A DNA stretch of 64,000 nucleotides from Nocardia cyriacigeorgica GUH-2 (GCF_000284035.1 NC_016887.1:5456001-5520000), one strand, 5' to 3'. Counted from the first letter of the stretch, positions 1-8,278 are shown. Numbers and translations are program-made. Notes: generated from the sequence alone by a model not told the origin.

Positions 1-94
1 CGTCATCGGCGACGCCGGATCCCAACATAATCGGCACCGCCGGGCTCCGCTCGCCCAGCCCGCGGCCCGCCACGCCGGACCCGCCGCGCGACAC
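1..94 (-). CDS. possible partial CDS, product unknown
   Basis: An open minus-strand frame runs from a GTG at 94 off the left edge, about 31 residues beginning MSRGGSGVAGRG. Third codon positions are almost all G or C, as in real genes here, and it would be divergent from the type VII secretion pair. No family is recognisable and no clear ribosome binding site precedes the GTG. It may equally be non-coding; only the sequence to the left can decide. Confidence 0.22.
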   Translation of the reverse strand, partial: MSRGGSGVAGRGLGERSPAVPIMLGSGVADD

Positions 95-191
95 GTCGGC
101 GCAACCGATCAGCTTGCGCGACAGGCCCTGTTCAGCGGCAGCGCCTTTGTTAAGCTCGGCCGCAGTGCATCGGGAGGGAAGGGGGACATCC

Positions 192-515
192 GTGAGCGAG
201 AACGACACCAGCACCATCCGCGTCGATCCGGAGGTGTTGCGCAGTTTCGCCCAGCAGCTCGGCGACGAGGCGGGCAATGTCATCGGGCTGGGCACGGCCG
301 AGGATGCGAATATCAGCGGCCCGGTCACGGCGCTACCCGGCACCACCTTCGGTGCCGCCGCCCAGCACGCCGTCGACGCCACCGACAAATGCCTGCAACG
401 CATCAGCGACCGGCTCACCACCGTGGCCGACAGCCTGCGCAATACCGCCGGCGCCTACGAACTCACCGAGGCCGATTTCGAGCAGAAGCTGCGCACGATC
501 GGACTGCCGCAGTGA
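192..515 (+). CDS. EspC-like type VII secretion target protein
   Basis: A 107-aa, largely helical acidic protein starting MSENDTSTIRVDPEVL. It resembles the EspC/DUF2580 type VII secretion target family: short, with an early VDPEVL segment, two long amphipathic helices and a C-terminal YELTE, which fits the YxxxD/E secretion signal of ESX substrates. The GTG at 192 is chosen because a purine-rich GGGAGGGAAGGGGG stretch lies just upstream; an upstream TTG at 114 in the same frame has no such site. Its stop overlaps the start of the next gene (GTGA at 512-515), so the two are probably translated and exported as a pair. No ESX core component is visible in the window. Confidence 0.75.
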   Translation: MSENDTSTIRVDPEVLRSFAQQLGDEAGNVIGLGTAEDANISGPVTALPGTTFGAAAQHAVDATDKCLQRISDRLTTVADSLRNTAGAYELTEADFEQKLRTIGLPQ

Positions 516-1657
516 CGCTCACCATCCCCGACGTCGAGCAGTGGCGCCCCGAGCAGCTGACCACCGCCGCCACCAACGCCGCCACCCTGGCCACCCGCCT
601 CGACGGCCTGGCCGCCTCCGGCCGCACCAACGCCGAGACCTTGCAGTGGAGCGGACCGGCCGGCACCGCCGCCAAGACCAGGATGGATACCGAGAAGACC
701 CGCACCGGCGCGGTCAGCGCGGCGCTGCTGGAGTTGCAGACGGCGCTGAACGTCGAGGTCGGCAACCTCACCGAGACCAAGAACAAGGTGCTGCAACTGC
801 GTGACGCCGCGCAGACGCCCAATGGCGAGATGCCCGGCTTCCAGGTCGCCGCCGACGGCACCGTCAGCGCTCAGGCGCGCATGGACTACCTGCGCAAACA
901 CGCCGACGGCAAGGCCAACGTCGAGGGCGAATGCGTGGCCGAGATGTACCTGGCCGCGGTGCACCAGTGGCATATCGCCAATGCCCTCAAGGCCGCCGCC
1001 GACACCGCTGAACGGGCCCGGGTCGCGGTGGAGAACGCCGCGGTCAAGCTGGATCAGGCCTTCACCACGCTGGGCGATCCCACCCTCAATGTCGTCGCTC
1101 CGACCGCCCCGGCCAGTACGACACCGGCGTCCACCACGGCGCCGCCCAGCGATAAGCCGAGCAACAGCAGCCAGCTGATGTCGAACTCTGGCTCCGGTTC
1201 CGGGAGCGGCGGTGGTGGCGGTGGCGGTTCGAGCTCGGGCGGCGGCAGCTGGTCGGAGAGCGCCCTGGCCTCCGGCGGCCCGCCGACCAAGATGCCCACC
1301 GGCGAGCAGGCGCAGTGGATCCAGGAAGCCATCCGGGTGCTGCGCGAAAACGGTTACGACGTCTCCGATTCCGACGCCGCGATCATCGCCGCCATCATCG
1401 AGAAGGAATCCGGCGGCAACCCGAACGCGATCAACCTCTGGGACAGCAACGCCGCCGCCGGTATCCCGTCGAAGGGCCTGATGCAGACCATCGACCCCAC
1501 CTTCAACTCCTACAAACTGGCCGGTCACGACGACATCTGGAACCCGGTCGACAACATCATCGCCGGATCCCGGTACGCCATCGAACGGTATGGATCGCTG
1601 AGCAATGTGCCCGGCATCGTGGCCATGAGCCAGAACCAGGGCTACGTCGGCTACTAG
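512..1657 (+). CDS. WXG-like N-terminal domain fused to lytic transglycosylase (SLT) domain
   Basis: A 381-aa protein. Residues 1-190 are helical and carry a W-S-G at residues 46-48 resembling the WXG turn of ESX proteins. Residues 195-265 are a low-complexity Ser/Thr/Pro then Gly/Ser linker. Residues 285-381 form an SLT-type transglycosylase domain, with the expected catalytic Glu at 299 in EKESGGNPNA, followed by GLMQ and IIAGSRYAIERYG. The family cleaves peptidoglycan. There is no Sec signal peptide, and the four-base overlap with the EspC-like gene suggests export through a type VII system. The start is the GTG inside the previous stop. I am confident about the SLT domain and less so about the secretion route. 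Confidence 0.82.
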   Translation: MTLTIPDVEQWRPEQLTTAATNAATLATRLDGLAASGRTNAETLQWSGPAGTAAKTRMDTEKTRTGAVSAALLELQTALNVEVGNLTETKNKVLQLRDAAQTPNGEMPGFQVAADGTVSAQARMDYLRKHADGKANVEGECVAEMYLAAVHQWHIANALKAAADTAERARVAVENAAVKLDQAFTTLGDPTLNVVAPTAPASTTPASTTAPPSDKPSNSSQLMSNSGSGSGSGGGGGGGSSSGGGSWSESALASGGPPTKMPTGEQAQWIQEAIRVLRENGYDVSDSDAAIIAAIIEKESGGNPNAINLWDSNAAAGIPSKGLMQTIDPTFNSYKLAGHDDIWNPVDNIIAGSRYAIERYGSLSNVPGIVAMSQNQGYVGY

Positions 1658-1820
1658 ACGCGAGGAGGACGCGACAGGGTTGCTGGAACGCCGGAGCGCG
1701 GGCACGCGGTGCGCCCCGACCCGGCGGCTCGACGCGAGGGTGTGACGCACGCCCCGTAAAGTCTTCTCACAAGAAGCACCGCATGAGAACGCGGCACACC
1801 GTGCAGCGCGAGGAGCACAA

Positions 1821-2594
1821 GTGTCACTCGATCAGCCACTCGCCCCGCTTCCCCAGGAGGGCATGGGCTTTGCCTCGGCGTGGCCCGTCCGAGCCGGCGA
1901 TGTGGATCCCTACAACCGTCTGCGATTCGACGGCATCGCCCGCTATCTCCAGGACATCGCCTGGGAGCAGCTGCAACAGACGCTGTTGGAGCGGACCGAT
2001 CCGAACTGGATCGTCCGGCGCACCGTCATCGACGTCGTCCGGCCGATCATGTGGCCCGATCAGGTCCGGCTGGAGCGCTGGTGCTCGGCCATGTCGACCC
2101 GGTGGACGAATATGCGGGTCCGGATCACCAGCGACAACGGCGGTCTCATCGAGACCGAAGGCTTCTGGATCAATATCAGCGAGTCCAACAACCGACCCGC
2201 CCGGATCAGCGATGATGGCCTGGCCTACCTGGCGCAGACCGCGCAGGAGCATCGGTTGCGCTGGCGGCCGTGGCTCACCGACGCCACCCCACCCGAATCG
2301 GACACCGACCTGCCGTTCCCGGTCCGCGCCACCGATATCGACCAGTACAACCACGTCAACAATGCTTGTTACTGGCAGGCGGTCGAGCAGTTCCTGGTCG
2401 ACTATCCGAAGCTGGTCGCAGGGCCGCACCGGGCAGTCATCGAATACGTCGCGCCGGTGCTGGCGCGCGAGCACATCACCGTCCGCAGCCGCTACGAGCC
2501 CGGTGACGGTGCCGGCTCGCCCACACTGCGCCTGTGGTTCGTCGTCGGCGGCACCACCACGACCATCGTGCGCGTGATGCCACTACCCAGCTGA
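1821..2594 (+). CDS. acyl-ACP thioesterase family protein (double hotdog)
   Basis: A 257-aa protein with two consecutive hotdog folds. The first (about 15-135) begins FASAWPVRAGDVDPYNRLRFDGIARYLQDIAWEQ. The second (about 160-255) has FPVRATDIDQYNHVNNACYWQ, where D-x-D-x-x-N-H-V-N-N is the typical thioesterase signature. This layout matches the FatA/FatB-like actinobacterial thioesterases that release fatty acids from acyl carrier protein, in the cytoplasm. The GTG at 1821 follows a GAGGAG site at 1811. The gene is convergent with fprB. The stop codon lies inside the first unit of a 28-bp tandem repeat, so the C-terminus sits at the repeat edge. Confidence 0.82.
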   Translation: MSLDQPLAPLPQEGMGFASAWPVRAGDVDPYNRLRFDGIARYLQDIAWEQLQQTLLERTDPNWIVRRTVIDVVRPIMWPDQVRLERWCSAMSTRWTNMRVRITSDNGGLIETEGFWINISESNNRPARISDDGLAYLAQTAQEHRLRWRPWLTDATPPESDTDLPFPVRATDIDQYNHVNNACYWQAVEQFLVDYPKLVAGPHRAVIEYVAPVLAREHITVRSRYEPGDGAGSPTLRLWFVVGGTTTTIVRVMPLPS

Positions 2595-2729
2595 TCGAGG
2601 CGCGCCTGATCCGCCGTGCTGATCAAGGCGCACTTGGCCTACCCAGCCGATCAAGGCGCACCCGGCCGGCCCAGCCGATCAAGGCGCACCCGACGGGCCC
2701 AGCTGGCCATGGCGCACCCTGGCCGCGGC
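2590..2729 (+). repeat. five-copy 28-bp tandem repeat at the thioesterase 3' end
   Basis: Five units start at 2590, 2618, 2646, 2674 and 2702, all exactly 28 bp long. The conserved core is GCYGATCAAGGCGCAC. Units 3 and 4 differ at only three positions, while units 1 and 5 are more diverged. The first unit includes the thioesterase stop codon, and the last runs into the hairpin at 2718. The array is non-coding between convergent genes. Confidence 0.85.
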
Positions 2730-2745
2730 GAACGACGCGGCCAGG
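2718..2745. terminator. hairpin between convergent thioesterase and fprB
   Basis: A perfect 10-bp inverted repeat, CCTGGCCGCG and CGCGGCCAGG, flanks an 8-nt loop, 14 bp beyond the fprB stop. Its position between two convergent genes suggests a bidirectional terminator. There is no long T-tract. Confidence 0.6.
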
Positions 2746-2759
2746 GACGCCTCGCTGCC

Positions 2760-4430
2760 TCAGCTGTTGGCGGCCTTGAGCAGGTCGGGGCGGGTGGTGA
2801 ACTTGACCCGCGGCCGTCCGGCGGATTTGCCCGCGGTGCGCTCGGCCTGGTCGATGGCCTTCCAGCCGTCGCGGTCGACCAGATCCGGCTGACGCTGCTG
2901 CACCAGCGCCCGCAGTGCCGCCCGGTCGGCGCGCGGCGCAGCCAGCTTGCCTGCGATGAAATCGGCGATCAGGCCCTCGACCGTCTCCTCCGCGTCGACC
3001 CGGTTGGAGCCGATCACTCCGCGCGGACCGCGCTTGATCCAGCCGCTGACGTACACCCCCGGCACCGGTGTGCCGTCCTCGCCGATGACGCGTCCGTGCT
3101 CATTGGGCACCACCGCGCGCCGCTCGTCGAAGGGCAGGCCCGCGACGGGTTCGCCGCGGTAACCGATGGAGCGCAGCACCAGCGAGGCGGGCAGACTGCC
3201 GGTGCGGTCGGTCGCGCGGGCCACCAACTGCTCACCCTCGGTGAGCAATTCGTTGTGCACGTACTCCAGCGATTCCACCCGGTCGGTACCGGTGAGCCCG
3301 GTGGGCGAGGCCAGGTAGCGGAAGACGATGCGCTTGTTGGCCGGATCGCTCGGTGCGGCGGCGTATTCCTGCGCCAGGGTGTATTTCAGCGCCAGCGACG
3401 GCTCCACATCCGGATCGTCGAGGATGGCCTGGCTGCCCGGATCCAGCTCCAGTTCGGCCGCATCGATGACGACGTCGACGCCCTTCAGATGCGCCAGCGC
3501 CATGAACTCCGGCGAGGAGTAGGCGGCCTGCAGCGGCCCGCGCCGGCCGAGCACCACGACCTCGCGGATATTGCTGCGCCGCAGCGCGTCCAGGGCGTGG
3601 TCGGCGATATCGGTCTTGGCCAGCTCGTCCGGATCCACGGTGAGCACCCGGGCGACGTCGAGGGCGACGTTGCCGTTGCCGACGATGACCGCGCGCTCGC
3701 CGGAGAGGTCGAATTCCCGGTCGGCGTAATCGGGATGGCCGTTGTACCAGGCGACGAACTCGGTGGCGGAATGGCTGCCGGGCAGATCCTCACCGGGGAT
3801 GCCCATGTGCCGGTCCGAGGCCGCGCCGACGGCGTAGACCACGGCGTGATGGTGTTCGAGCAGCTCCTCGTGGGTGATGTGCTCGCCGACCTCGACGTTC
3901 AGATAGAACTGGAGCGTGTCGCGGCGGAACGCCGATTCGAACATGCTCGACACGTTCTTGGTGCCCGGATGGTCCGGGGCCACACCCGCGCGCACCAGGC
4001 CCCACGGCGTCGGCAGCCGGTCGAACATCTCCACCTCGACGTCGGAGCGGCGCAGCAGCTCGTCGGCGGCGTAGCAGGCGGCGGGCCCGGCGCCGACCAC
4101 CGCCACCCGTAGCGTGCCCAGATCCTTCGGCGGCCTGGTGGGCGCGGCGATCGGATCGAAGTTCGACTCCAGCGGATGCCGCTGGAAGTAGGCGGCGTTG
4201 ATATCGCGGAATCGGGCCAGCGATGCAGTCAGGTCGTCTTCGGAGAAGATGGCGTCTACCGGGCACGCGTCGACACAGGCACCGCAGTCGATGCAGGTGT
4301 CCGGGTCGATGTAGAGCATCTCGGTCGTCGCGAACTCCGGCTGGTCCGGGGTCGGTCGGATGCAGTCGACCGGGCACTCGGAAACGCAGCTGGCGTCGTT
4401 GCAACAACGCTGCGTGATTACGTAGGCCAT
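2760..4430 (-). CDS. fprB: ferredoxin / ferredoxin-NADP reductase (FprB type)
   Basis: A 556-aa fusion. Residues 1-75 are a 7Fe-type ferredoxin with CCNDASCVSECPVDC and CIDCGACVDACPVDA. Residues 105-556 are an adrenodoxin-reductase-like flavoprotein with the FAD fingerprint VAVVGAGPAACYAADELL, the NADPH-binding VIVGNGNVALDVARVL, and the GWIKRGPRGVIGSN region near the C-terminus. Family members move electrons from NADPH to ferredoxins that feed P450s and other oxidoreductases. The ATG of MAYVIT is preferred: GAGGA lies 10 nt upstream, and mycobacterial homologues start there. An in-frame TTG three codons upstream is less likely. The hairpin at 2718 lies downstream. Confidence 0.92.
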   Translation of the reverse strand: MAYVITQRCCNDASCVSECPVDCIRPTPDQPEFATTEMLYIDPDTCIDCGACVDACPVDAIFSEDDLTASLARFRDINAAYFQRHPLESNFDPIAAPTRPPKDLGTLRVAVVGAGPAACYAADELLRRSDVEVEMFDRLPTPWGLVRAGVAPDHPGTKNVSSMFESAFRRDTLQFYLNVEVGEHITHEELLEHHHAVVYAVGAASDRHMGIPGEDLPGSHSATEFVAWYNGHPDYADREFDLSGERAVIVGNGNVALDVARVLTVDPDELAKTDIADHALDALRRSNIREVVVLGRRGPLQAAYSSPEFMALAHLKGVDVVIDAAELELDPGSQAILDDPDVEPSLALKYTLAQEYAAAPSDPANKRIVFRYLASPTGLTGTDRVESLEYVHNELLTEGEQLVARATDRTGSLPASLVLRSIGYRGEPVAGLPFDERRAVVPNEHGRVIGEDGTPVPGVYVSGWIKRGPRGVIGSNRVDAEETVEGLIADFIAGKLAAPRADRAALRALVQQRQPDLVDRDGWKAIDQAERTAGKSAGRPRVKFTTRPDLLKAANS

Positions 4431-4602
4431 AGTGTGCAAATCCTCGAAAACTGGGCGTGGGCTGTGACCACCCCGGGTTGTGGGTGGCGCAGCGTCACGG
4501 TGCGGATCACGGGATGACCGAAGACCGTCGTGCTGTGACGCCGCTTTCAGTTTGCCTCGAGTGTGGCAGGGGTCTCCGCACCGGAGGGCTTACGGTAGTG
4601 CC

Positions 4603-5094
4603 ATGGCGCGGACTCTGATCCTCATGCGGCACGGTAAATCGGCTTATCCGGACGGTGTGGAGGACCACGAACGCCCGCTCGCACCGCGTGGGCAACGCGA
4701 GGCGGGGCTGGCCGGGCAGTGGCTGCGCGCGACCCAGCCGCCCATCGACGCGGTGCGCTGTTCGACAGCCACCCGTACCCGGGAAACCCTGGCCGCGACC
4801 GGCGTCACCGCGCCGGTGGTCTACGAACGCGGCATCTACGAGGCCTCGCCGCAGACGTTGATCGAATTGGTCCAGCTCAGCGATGACGATGTCGCCACCT
4901 TGCTGGTGATCGGGCACGCACCGGGCATGCCGTGGACGGCATGGGAGCTGGCGAGCAATCGCGACAGCGAGCCCGCCGTCGAACTCAGCCGCAAGTTCCC
5001 CACCTCGGCGCTCGCGGTGCTGCGGTTCGACCGGCCGTGGTCGCAGGTGGACCCGGGGACCGGTGAACTGGTGGACTTCCACGTGGCGCGCTGA
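4603..5094 (+). CDS. SixA-like histidine phosphatase family protein
   Basis: A 163-aa histidine phosphatase (phosphoglycerate mutase-like) protein. It has the catalytic RHG at residues 9-11 (LILMRHGKS), a second conserved Arg in CSTATRTRET, and a second catalytic His in VIGHAPG. The short SixA-type length and the GHAPG motif argue for a phosphohistidine or small-molecule phosphatase rather than a mutase. The substrate cannot be read from sequence. The ATG at 4603 follows CCGGAGGG. It is divergent from fprB, and both promoters must lie in 4431-4602. Confidence 0.82.
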   Translation: MARTLILMRHGKSAYPDGVEDHERPLAPRGQREAGLAGQWLRATQPPIDAVRCSTATRTRETLAATGVTAPVVYERGIYEASPQTLIELVQLSDDDVATLLVIGHAPGMPWTAWELASNRDSEPAVELSRKFPTSALAVLRFDRPWSQVDPGTGELVDFHVAR

Positions 5095-5128
5095 GTACGT
5101 AGAGACCCCTTGCCGAACCCGGCCGTGC

Positions 5129-5332
5129 TCAGCGCAGCAGTTTGCCGCCGAAGACCACCCCGGCGCCCAGCAGTACGAGCAGCACGAAGGCCGCGAACCC
5201 GCCGAACAACCACCACACCACGCCGAGCGCGAGCGCGAACGGCGCGACGGCGATGGCGGTGATCACCGGGCTTTCCTTGACCGTGGCCCAGGCCGAACGG
5301 GCCCGGACGCGGTCGATTTCCTTACCTGGCAT
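5129..5332 (-). CDS. small two-segment membrane protein, unknown function
   Basis: A 67-aa protein with a charged cytoplasmic N-terminus (MPGKEIDRVRARSAW) and two hydrophobic segments at about residues 24-43 and 44-62, ending KLLR. No enzymatic motif is present. Short double-spanning proteins of this kind are common in Mycobacteriales. It lies between the phosphatase (convergent) and the VOC gene (divergent) and has normal high-GC codon use. Confidence 0.6.
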   Translation of the reverse strand: MPGKEIDRVRARSAWATVKESPVITAIAVAPFALALGVVWWLFGGFAAFVLLVLLGAGVVFGGKLLR

Positions 5333-5390
5333 GGCTCTAGGGTAGGCCGGAAGCGGTAAACGTGTCGGTGGTCGATGCGATGCTCGTCAC

Positions 5391-5774
5391 ATGGATTGGA
5401 AAATCGAACTCGTGGCCATCCCGGTGACCGACGTCGACCGCGCCAAGGACTTCTACACCAAGATCGGATTCAACGCCGATCACGATCACTCACCCAGTGA
5501 GGAGATCCGTTTCGTGCAGCTCACCCCGCCCGGCTCGGGGTGTTCGATCTGCATCGGCCGTGGCATCACCGAGGCCGCGCCGGGCAGCGTCGAGGGCATG
5601 CAGATGGTGGTCGACAGCGCCGAGCAGGCCTACCAGCAGCTGCGCGCGGCCGGCGTGGAGGCCACGCCGGTGAAGGATCTCGGCTGGGGGCTGTTCACCT
5701 TCTTCTCCGACCCGGACGGCAACAAGTGGGCCGTTCAGGAACTGCCGGATTACGCGGCCGGTTCGCCCAGCTGA
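5391..5774 (+). CDS. VOC family (glyoxalase/bleomycin-resistance fold) protein
   Basis: A 127-aa single VOC module. It begins with WKIELVAIPVTDVDRAKDFYTKIGF, the usual first beta-alpha unit, and ends with FTFFSDPDGNKWAVQELP, the usual metal-site and C-terminal region. Such proteins are dioxygenases, isomerases or antibiotic-binding proteins; the substrate is not predictable. The start is the ATG of MDWKIE. Confidence 0.8.
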   Translation: MDWKIELVAIPVTDVDRAKDFYTKIGFNADHDHSPSEEIRFVQLTPPGSGCSICIGRGITEAAPGSVEGMQMVVDSAEQAYQQLRAAGVEATPVKDLGWGLFTFFSDPDGNKWAVQELPDYAAGSPS

Positions 5775-5811
5775 GCCGCATCCGCCGGGTCCCTCTCGAT
5801 TCGTGTTTGCT

Positions 5812-5825
5812 TGGAGTGCACTCCA
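5812..5825. promoter_or_regulatory. MerR-type operator/promoter palindrome
   Basis: A perfect 14-bp palindrome, TGGAGTGCACTCCA, lies 41 bp upstream of the merR GTG. Such GAGTGCACTC palindromes sit between the -35 and -10 of MerR-family promoters. Taking TTGCTT at 5807-5812 and TAACGT at 5832-5837 as the elements gives a 19-bp spacer, the stretched spacing typical of MerR activation. The -35/-10 assignment is inference. Confidence 0.7.
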
Positions 5826-5866
5826 GGTGACTAACGTCGTCGGCGTTCGGCGAGAGGGGCAGTCAG

Positions 5867-6322
5867 GTGAGCGAAACCGCACGTCAGAGTGGTGAGAGCA
5901 GCGACAGGGAGCGGCCGCGCTATTCCATCGGCGAGGTCGCCGAGCGGTGCGGGCTGAGCCGGGACACGCTGCGCTGGTACGAGCGGATCGGGCTGATGGA
6001 TTACATCGGCCGCGATCACACCGGCAAGCGCCGGTTCAGCGATCGCGACCTGGATTGGCTGGAGCTGATCGGCCGCCTGCGCACCACGGGTATGTCGGTG
6101 GCGGACATGGTCCGCTACGCCGAGCTGGTGCGCGCCGGCGATGCCACGCTGCCCCAGCGCCTGGAGATGTTCCGCGCCACCCGCGCGGACACCTTGGCCA
6201 AGATCGCCGAACTACAGCGGACCGTCGCCGTGCTCGACTACAAGATCGAGCTCTACGAGGGCAAGTCGTCGACGGTCCGTCCGATCAGGTCGATCCATTG
6301 TGAAGGGACAACCGATGAATGA
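5867..6322 (+). CDS. MerR family transcriptional regulator
   Basis: A 151-aa protein. A winged HTH (residues about 19-88) starts YSIGEVAERCGLSRDTLRWYERIGLM and continues TGKRRFSDRDLDWLELIGRLRTTGMSVADM, followed by a coiled-coil dimerisation helix at about 105-135. There are no Cys or metal-binding residues in the effector region, so it is not a metal or SoxR-type sensor; small-molecule responsive MerR proteins look like this. The GTG start at 5867 overlaps GGTGAGCG. The gene overlaps the following aldo-keto reductase by 8 bp, so both are probably expressed from the palindromic promoter at 5812. Confidence 0.88.
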   Translation: MSETARQSGESSDRERPRYSIGEVAERCGLSRDTLRWYERIGLMDYIGRDHTGKRRFSDRDLDWLELIGRLRTTGMSVADMVRYAELVRAGDATLPQRLEMFRATRADTLAKIAELQRTVAVLDYKIELYEGKSSTVRPIRSIHCEGTTDE

Positions 6323-7385
6323 CGCATCGCGCAGCGAGTCCGTGCCGGCCGGCGGCGAGGCCACGGGCGCGCACGGCGGCTCCGGCCTGCTGACGACGAC
6401 CCTCGGCAACAGCGGCATCGAGGTAGGCGTCCAGGGCTTGGGCTGCATGGGGATGAGCGAGTTCTACGGCGCCACCGACCACACCGAGGCCCGCGCCACG
6501 CTGGACCGCGCGCTGGAGCTAGGCGTCACGCTGTTCGATACCGCCGACATCTACGGCTCCGGCCACAACGAGGAGTTCCTGAGCGATTTCGTGCGGGCCA
6601 ATCGCGAGCAGGTGGTGCTGGCCACCAAGTTCGGCATCGTCCGCAAGGCCGACGATCCCACCTACCGCGGCTTCGATAACTCCCCCGAATACATCCGCGC
6701 CTCGGTCGACGCCAGCCTGCGCCGGCTCGGCGTCGAGGTGATCGACCTGTACTACATGCACCGCCGCGATCCCGCGGTCCCGATCGAAGCCACAGTCGGC
6801 GCCATGGCCGAATTGGTTCAGGCGGGCAAGGTCCGGGCGCTGGGACTGTCCGAGGTCACCGGCGCGGAATTGAAGGCCGCCACCGCGGTGCATCCGATCG
6901 CCGCCGTGCAGTCGGAATGGTCGCTGTTCTCCCGCGACGTGGAGCGGACCGCCGTGCCCGCCGCCGCCGAACTCGGCGTCACGTTCGTGCCGTACTCCCC
7001 ACTCGGCCGCGGTTTCCTCACCGGCTCGTTCAGCACCGCGAACGAACTCGGCGCCGGCGATTTCCGCACCCGGATGCCCCGGTTCACCGGCGACAATGCC
7101 GCCCGCAACGCGGCGCTGCTGGCCCCGCTGCATGCCATCGCCGAGGCCCGTGGGGTGAGCGCCGCCCAGGTGGCGCTGGCCTGGGTGCATTCCCGGGCGG
7201 CGGCACATGGGCTCTCGGTCGTGCCGATTCCGGGCACCCGCAAGCGCACCCGGCTGGAGGAGAACGTCTCCGCCGCGGCCCTGGAGTTGACCGCCGGCGA
7301 GCTGGCGAGCCTGGAACCCATCGCGGGCCAGGTGGCGGGCGACAGGTACGCGGATATGTCGTTCACCTCCGCCGGCCGGGAGTAA
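6315..7385 (+). CDS. aldo/keto reductase
   Basis: A 356-aa NADPH-dependent aldo/keto reductase of the YakC/AKR13-like group. The tetrad is visible: Asp and Tyr in LFDTADIYGSGHNEEFL, Lys in LATKFGIV, and His in YYMHRRDP. The cofactor-binding end has VPIPGTRKRTRLEENV. About 25 Gly/Ser/Ala-rich residues precede the barrel. The ATG at 6315 lies inside the merR 3' end, which points to translational coupling. The natural substrate is unknown. Regulation by the adjacent MerR protein is likely from the arrangement. Confidence 0.88.
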   Translation: MNDASRSESVPAGGEATGAHGGSGLLTTTLGNSGIEVGVQGLGCMGMSEFYGATDHTEARATLDRALELGVTLFDTADIYGSGHNEEFLSDFVRANREQVVLATKFGIVRKADDPTYRGFDNSPEYIRASVDASLRRLGVEVIDLYYMHRRDPAVPIEATVGAMAELVQAGKVRALGLSEVTGAELKAATAVHPIAAVQSEWSLFSRDVERTAVPAAAELGVTFVPYSPLGRGFLTGSFSTANELGAGDFRTRMPRFTGDNAARNAALLAPLHAIAEARGVSAAQVALAWVHSRAAAHGLSVVPIPGTRKRTRLEENVSAAALELTAGELASLEPIAGQVAGDRYADMSFTSAGRE

Positions 7386-7426
7386 GCAGCCGCTCGCCCC
7401 GGGGCGGCACGGGCTAGCATCCGATC

Positions 7427-7909
7427 ATGGAGCCCGACGCCGCCCCGCAACGCGTGTGGATCGATCGGCAGACGCCCACCGCGTACCGCGCCCTGGTCCA
7501 CTTGGCCACCGAGGTCCGGGCCGCGGGCGCCGACGCTGGGCTCGACCGCCGCCTGCTCGAACTGATCAACGTGCGGATATCCCAGATCAACGGCTGCGCG
7601 AGCTGCCTGGACCTGCATCATCGGGCCGCGCTGGCCGCCGGCGCGACCGCCCAGGAACTGGCCATGCTGCCGTCCTGGCGGCGCGGTAACTTCTTCGGTC
7701 CGGCCGAACGCGCGGCGCTCGGGCTGGCCGAGTGCACGGCGACGCTCGCCGACGAGGCGACCATCGATCGTGAGTACGCTGGCGCTCGCCGGCAATTCTC
7801 GGAAGACCAACTCGCGGTCATCGTCTGGGCCGCGACCACGATCAGCGCGTTCAACCGCGTGTCGATCCTGAGTAAACACCCGGTGCGCGAGAGGAGAGAC
7901 GGAGCATGA
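7427..7909 (+). CDS. AhpD-like carboxymuconolactone decarboxylase family protein
   Basis: A 160-aa all-helical protein with the redox motif C57-A-S-C60 followed by H64 (INGCASCLDLHH), preceded by LLELINVRISQ. This CxxCxxxH arrangement is that of AhpD-like alkylhydroperoxidases, which reduce peroxides or regenerate peroxiredoxins using the cysteine pair. It follows the aldo-keto reductase by 41 bp and overlaps the next gene in an ATGA, so it probably belongs to the merR operon or forms its own bicistron. Confidence 0.85.
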   Translation: MEPDAAPQRVWIDRQTPTAYRALVHLATEVRAAGADAGLDRRLLELINVRISQINGCASCLDLHHRAALAAGATAQELAMLPSWRRGNFFGPAERAALGLAECTATLADEATIDREYAGARRQFSEDQLAVIVWAATTISAFNRVSILSKHPVRERRDGA

Positions 7910-8217
7910 CCGATTCGACGGTGACGACCGACGTCGTCCACAACGAGGACAAGCACCGCTACGAGATCTGGTACGGCGGTGAGCTCGCGGGTTTCACCGA
8001 GTACGAGGAACGCGGCGATCAGACCGTCTTCACCCACACCGAGATCGATGACGCGTTCGGCGGCAAGGGCCTGGGCACCGTGCTCGCGCATCAGGCGATC
8101 GAGGACGTGATCGGCCGCGACCGCGCGATCCGCCCGGTATGCCCGTTCATCAAGGCCTACCTCGACAAACATTCCGAATACGACGCCCATGTCGTCGGCA
8201 AAGGGATCACCGAGTGA
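7906..8217 (+). CDS. GNAT family N-acetyltransferase (YjdJ/COG2388 type)
   Basis: A 103-aa minimal GNAT fold. It begins TTDVVHNEDKHRYEIWYGGELAGFTEYEERG, has HTEIDDAFGGKGLGTVLAHQAI as a compact acetyl-CoA loop (GGKGLG), and ends in RPVCPFIKAYLDKHSEY. This is the small GCN5-related group with unknown acceptor. The start ATG overlaps the AhpD-like stop by four bases. Confidence 0.85.
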   Translation: MTDSTVTTDVVHNEDKHRYEIWYGGELAGFTEYEERGDQTVFTHTEIDDAFGGKGLGTVLAHQAIEDVIGRDRAIRPVCPFIKAYLDKHSEYDAHVVGKGITE

Positions 8218-8278
8218 GAGCGCTCCGCCGGCGAACACCGGCGCGCTCGCTCATCGCTGAGCCGAGCGGAGTGAGTTC

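Noticed and set aside
114..191. Upstream extension of the EspC-like protein from a TTG at 114
   Set aside because: Residues before the GTG at 192 are unlike the family, and a strong purine-rich site lies right before 192.
2616..4112. A 498-codon plus-strand frame opposite fprB, starting in the 28-bp repeat
   Set aside because: FprB motifs on the minus strand are complete; the frame is a shadow and its first residues are only the tandem repeat.
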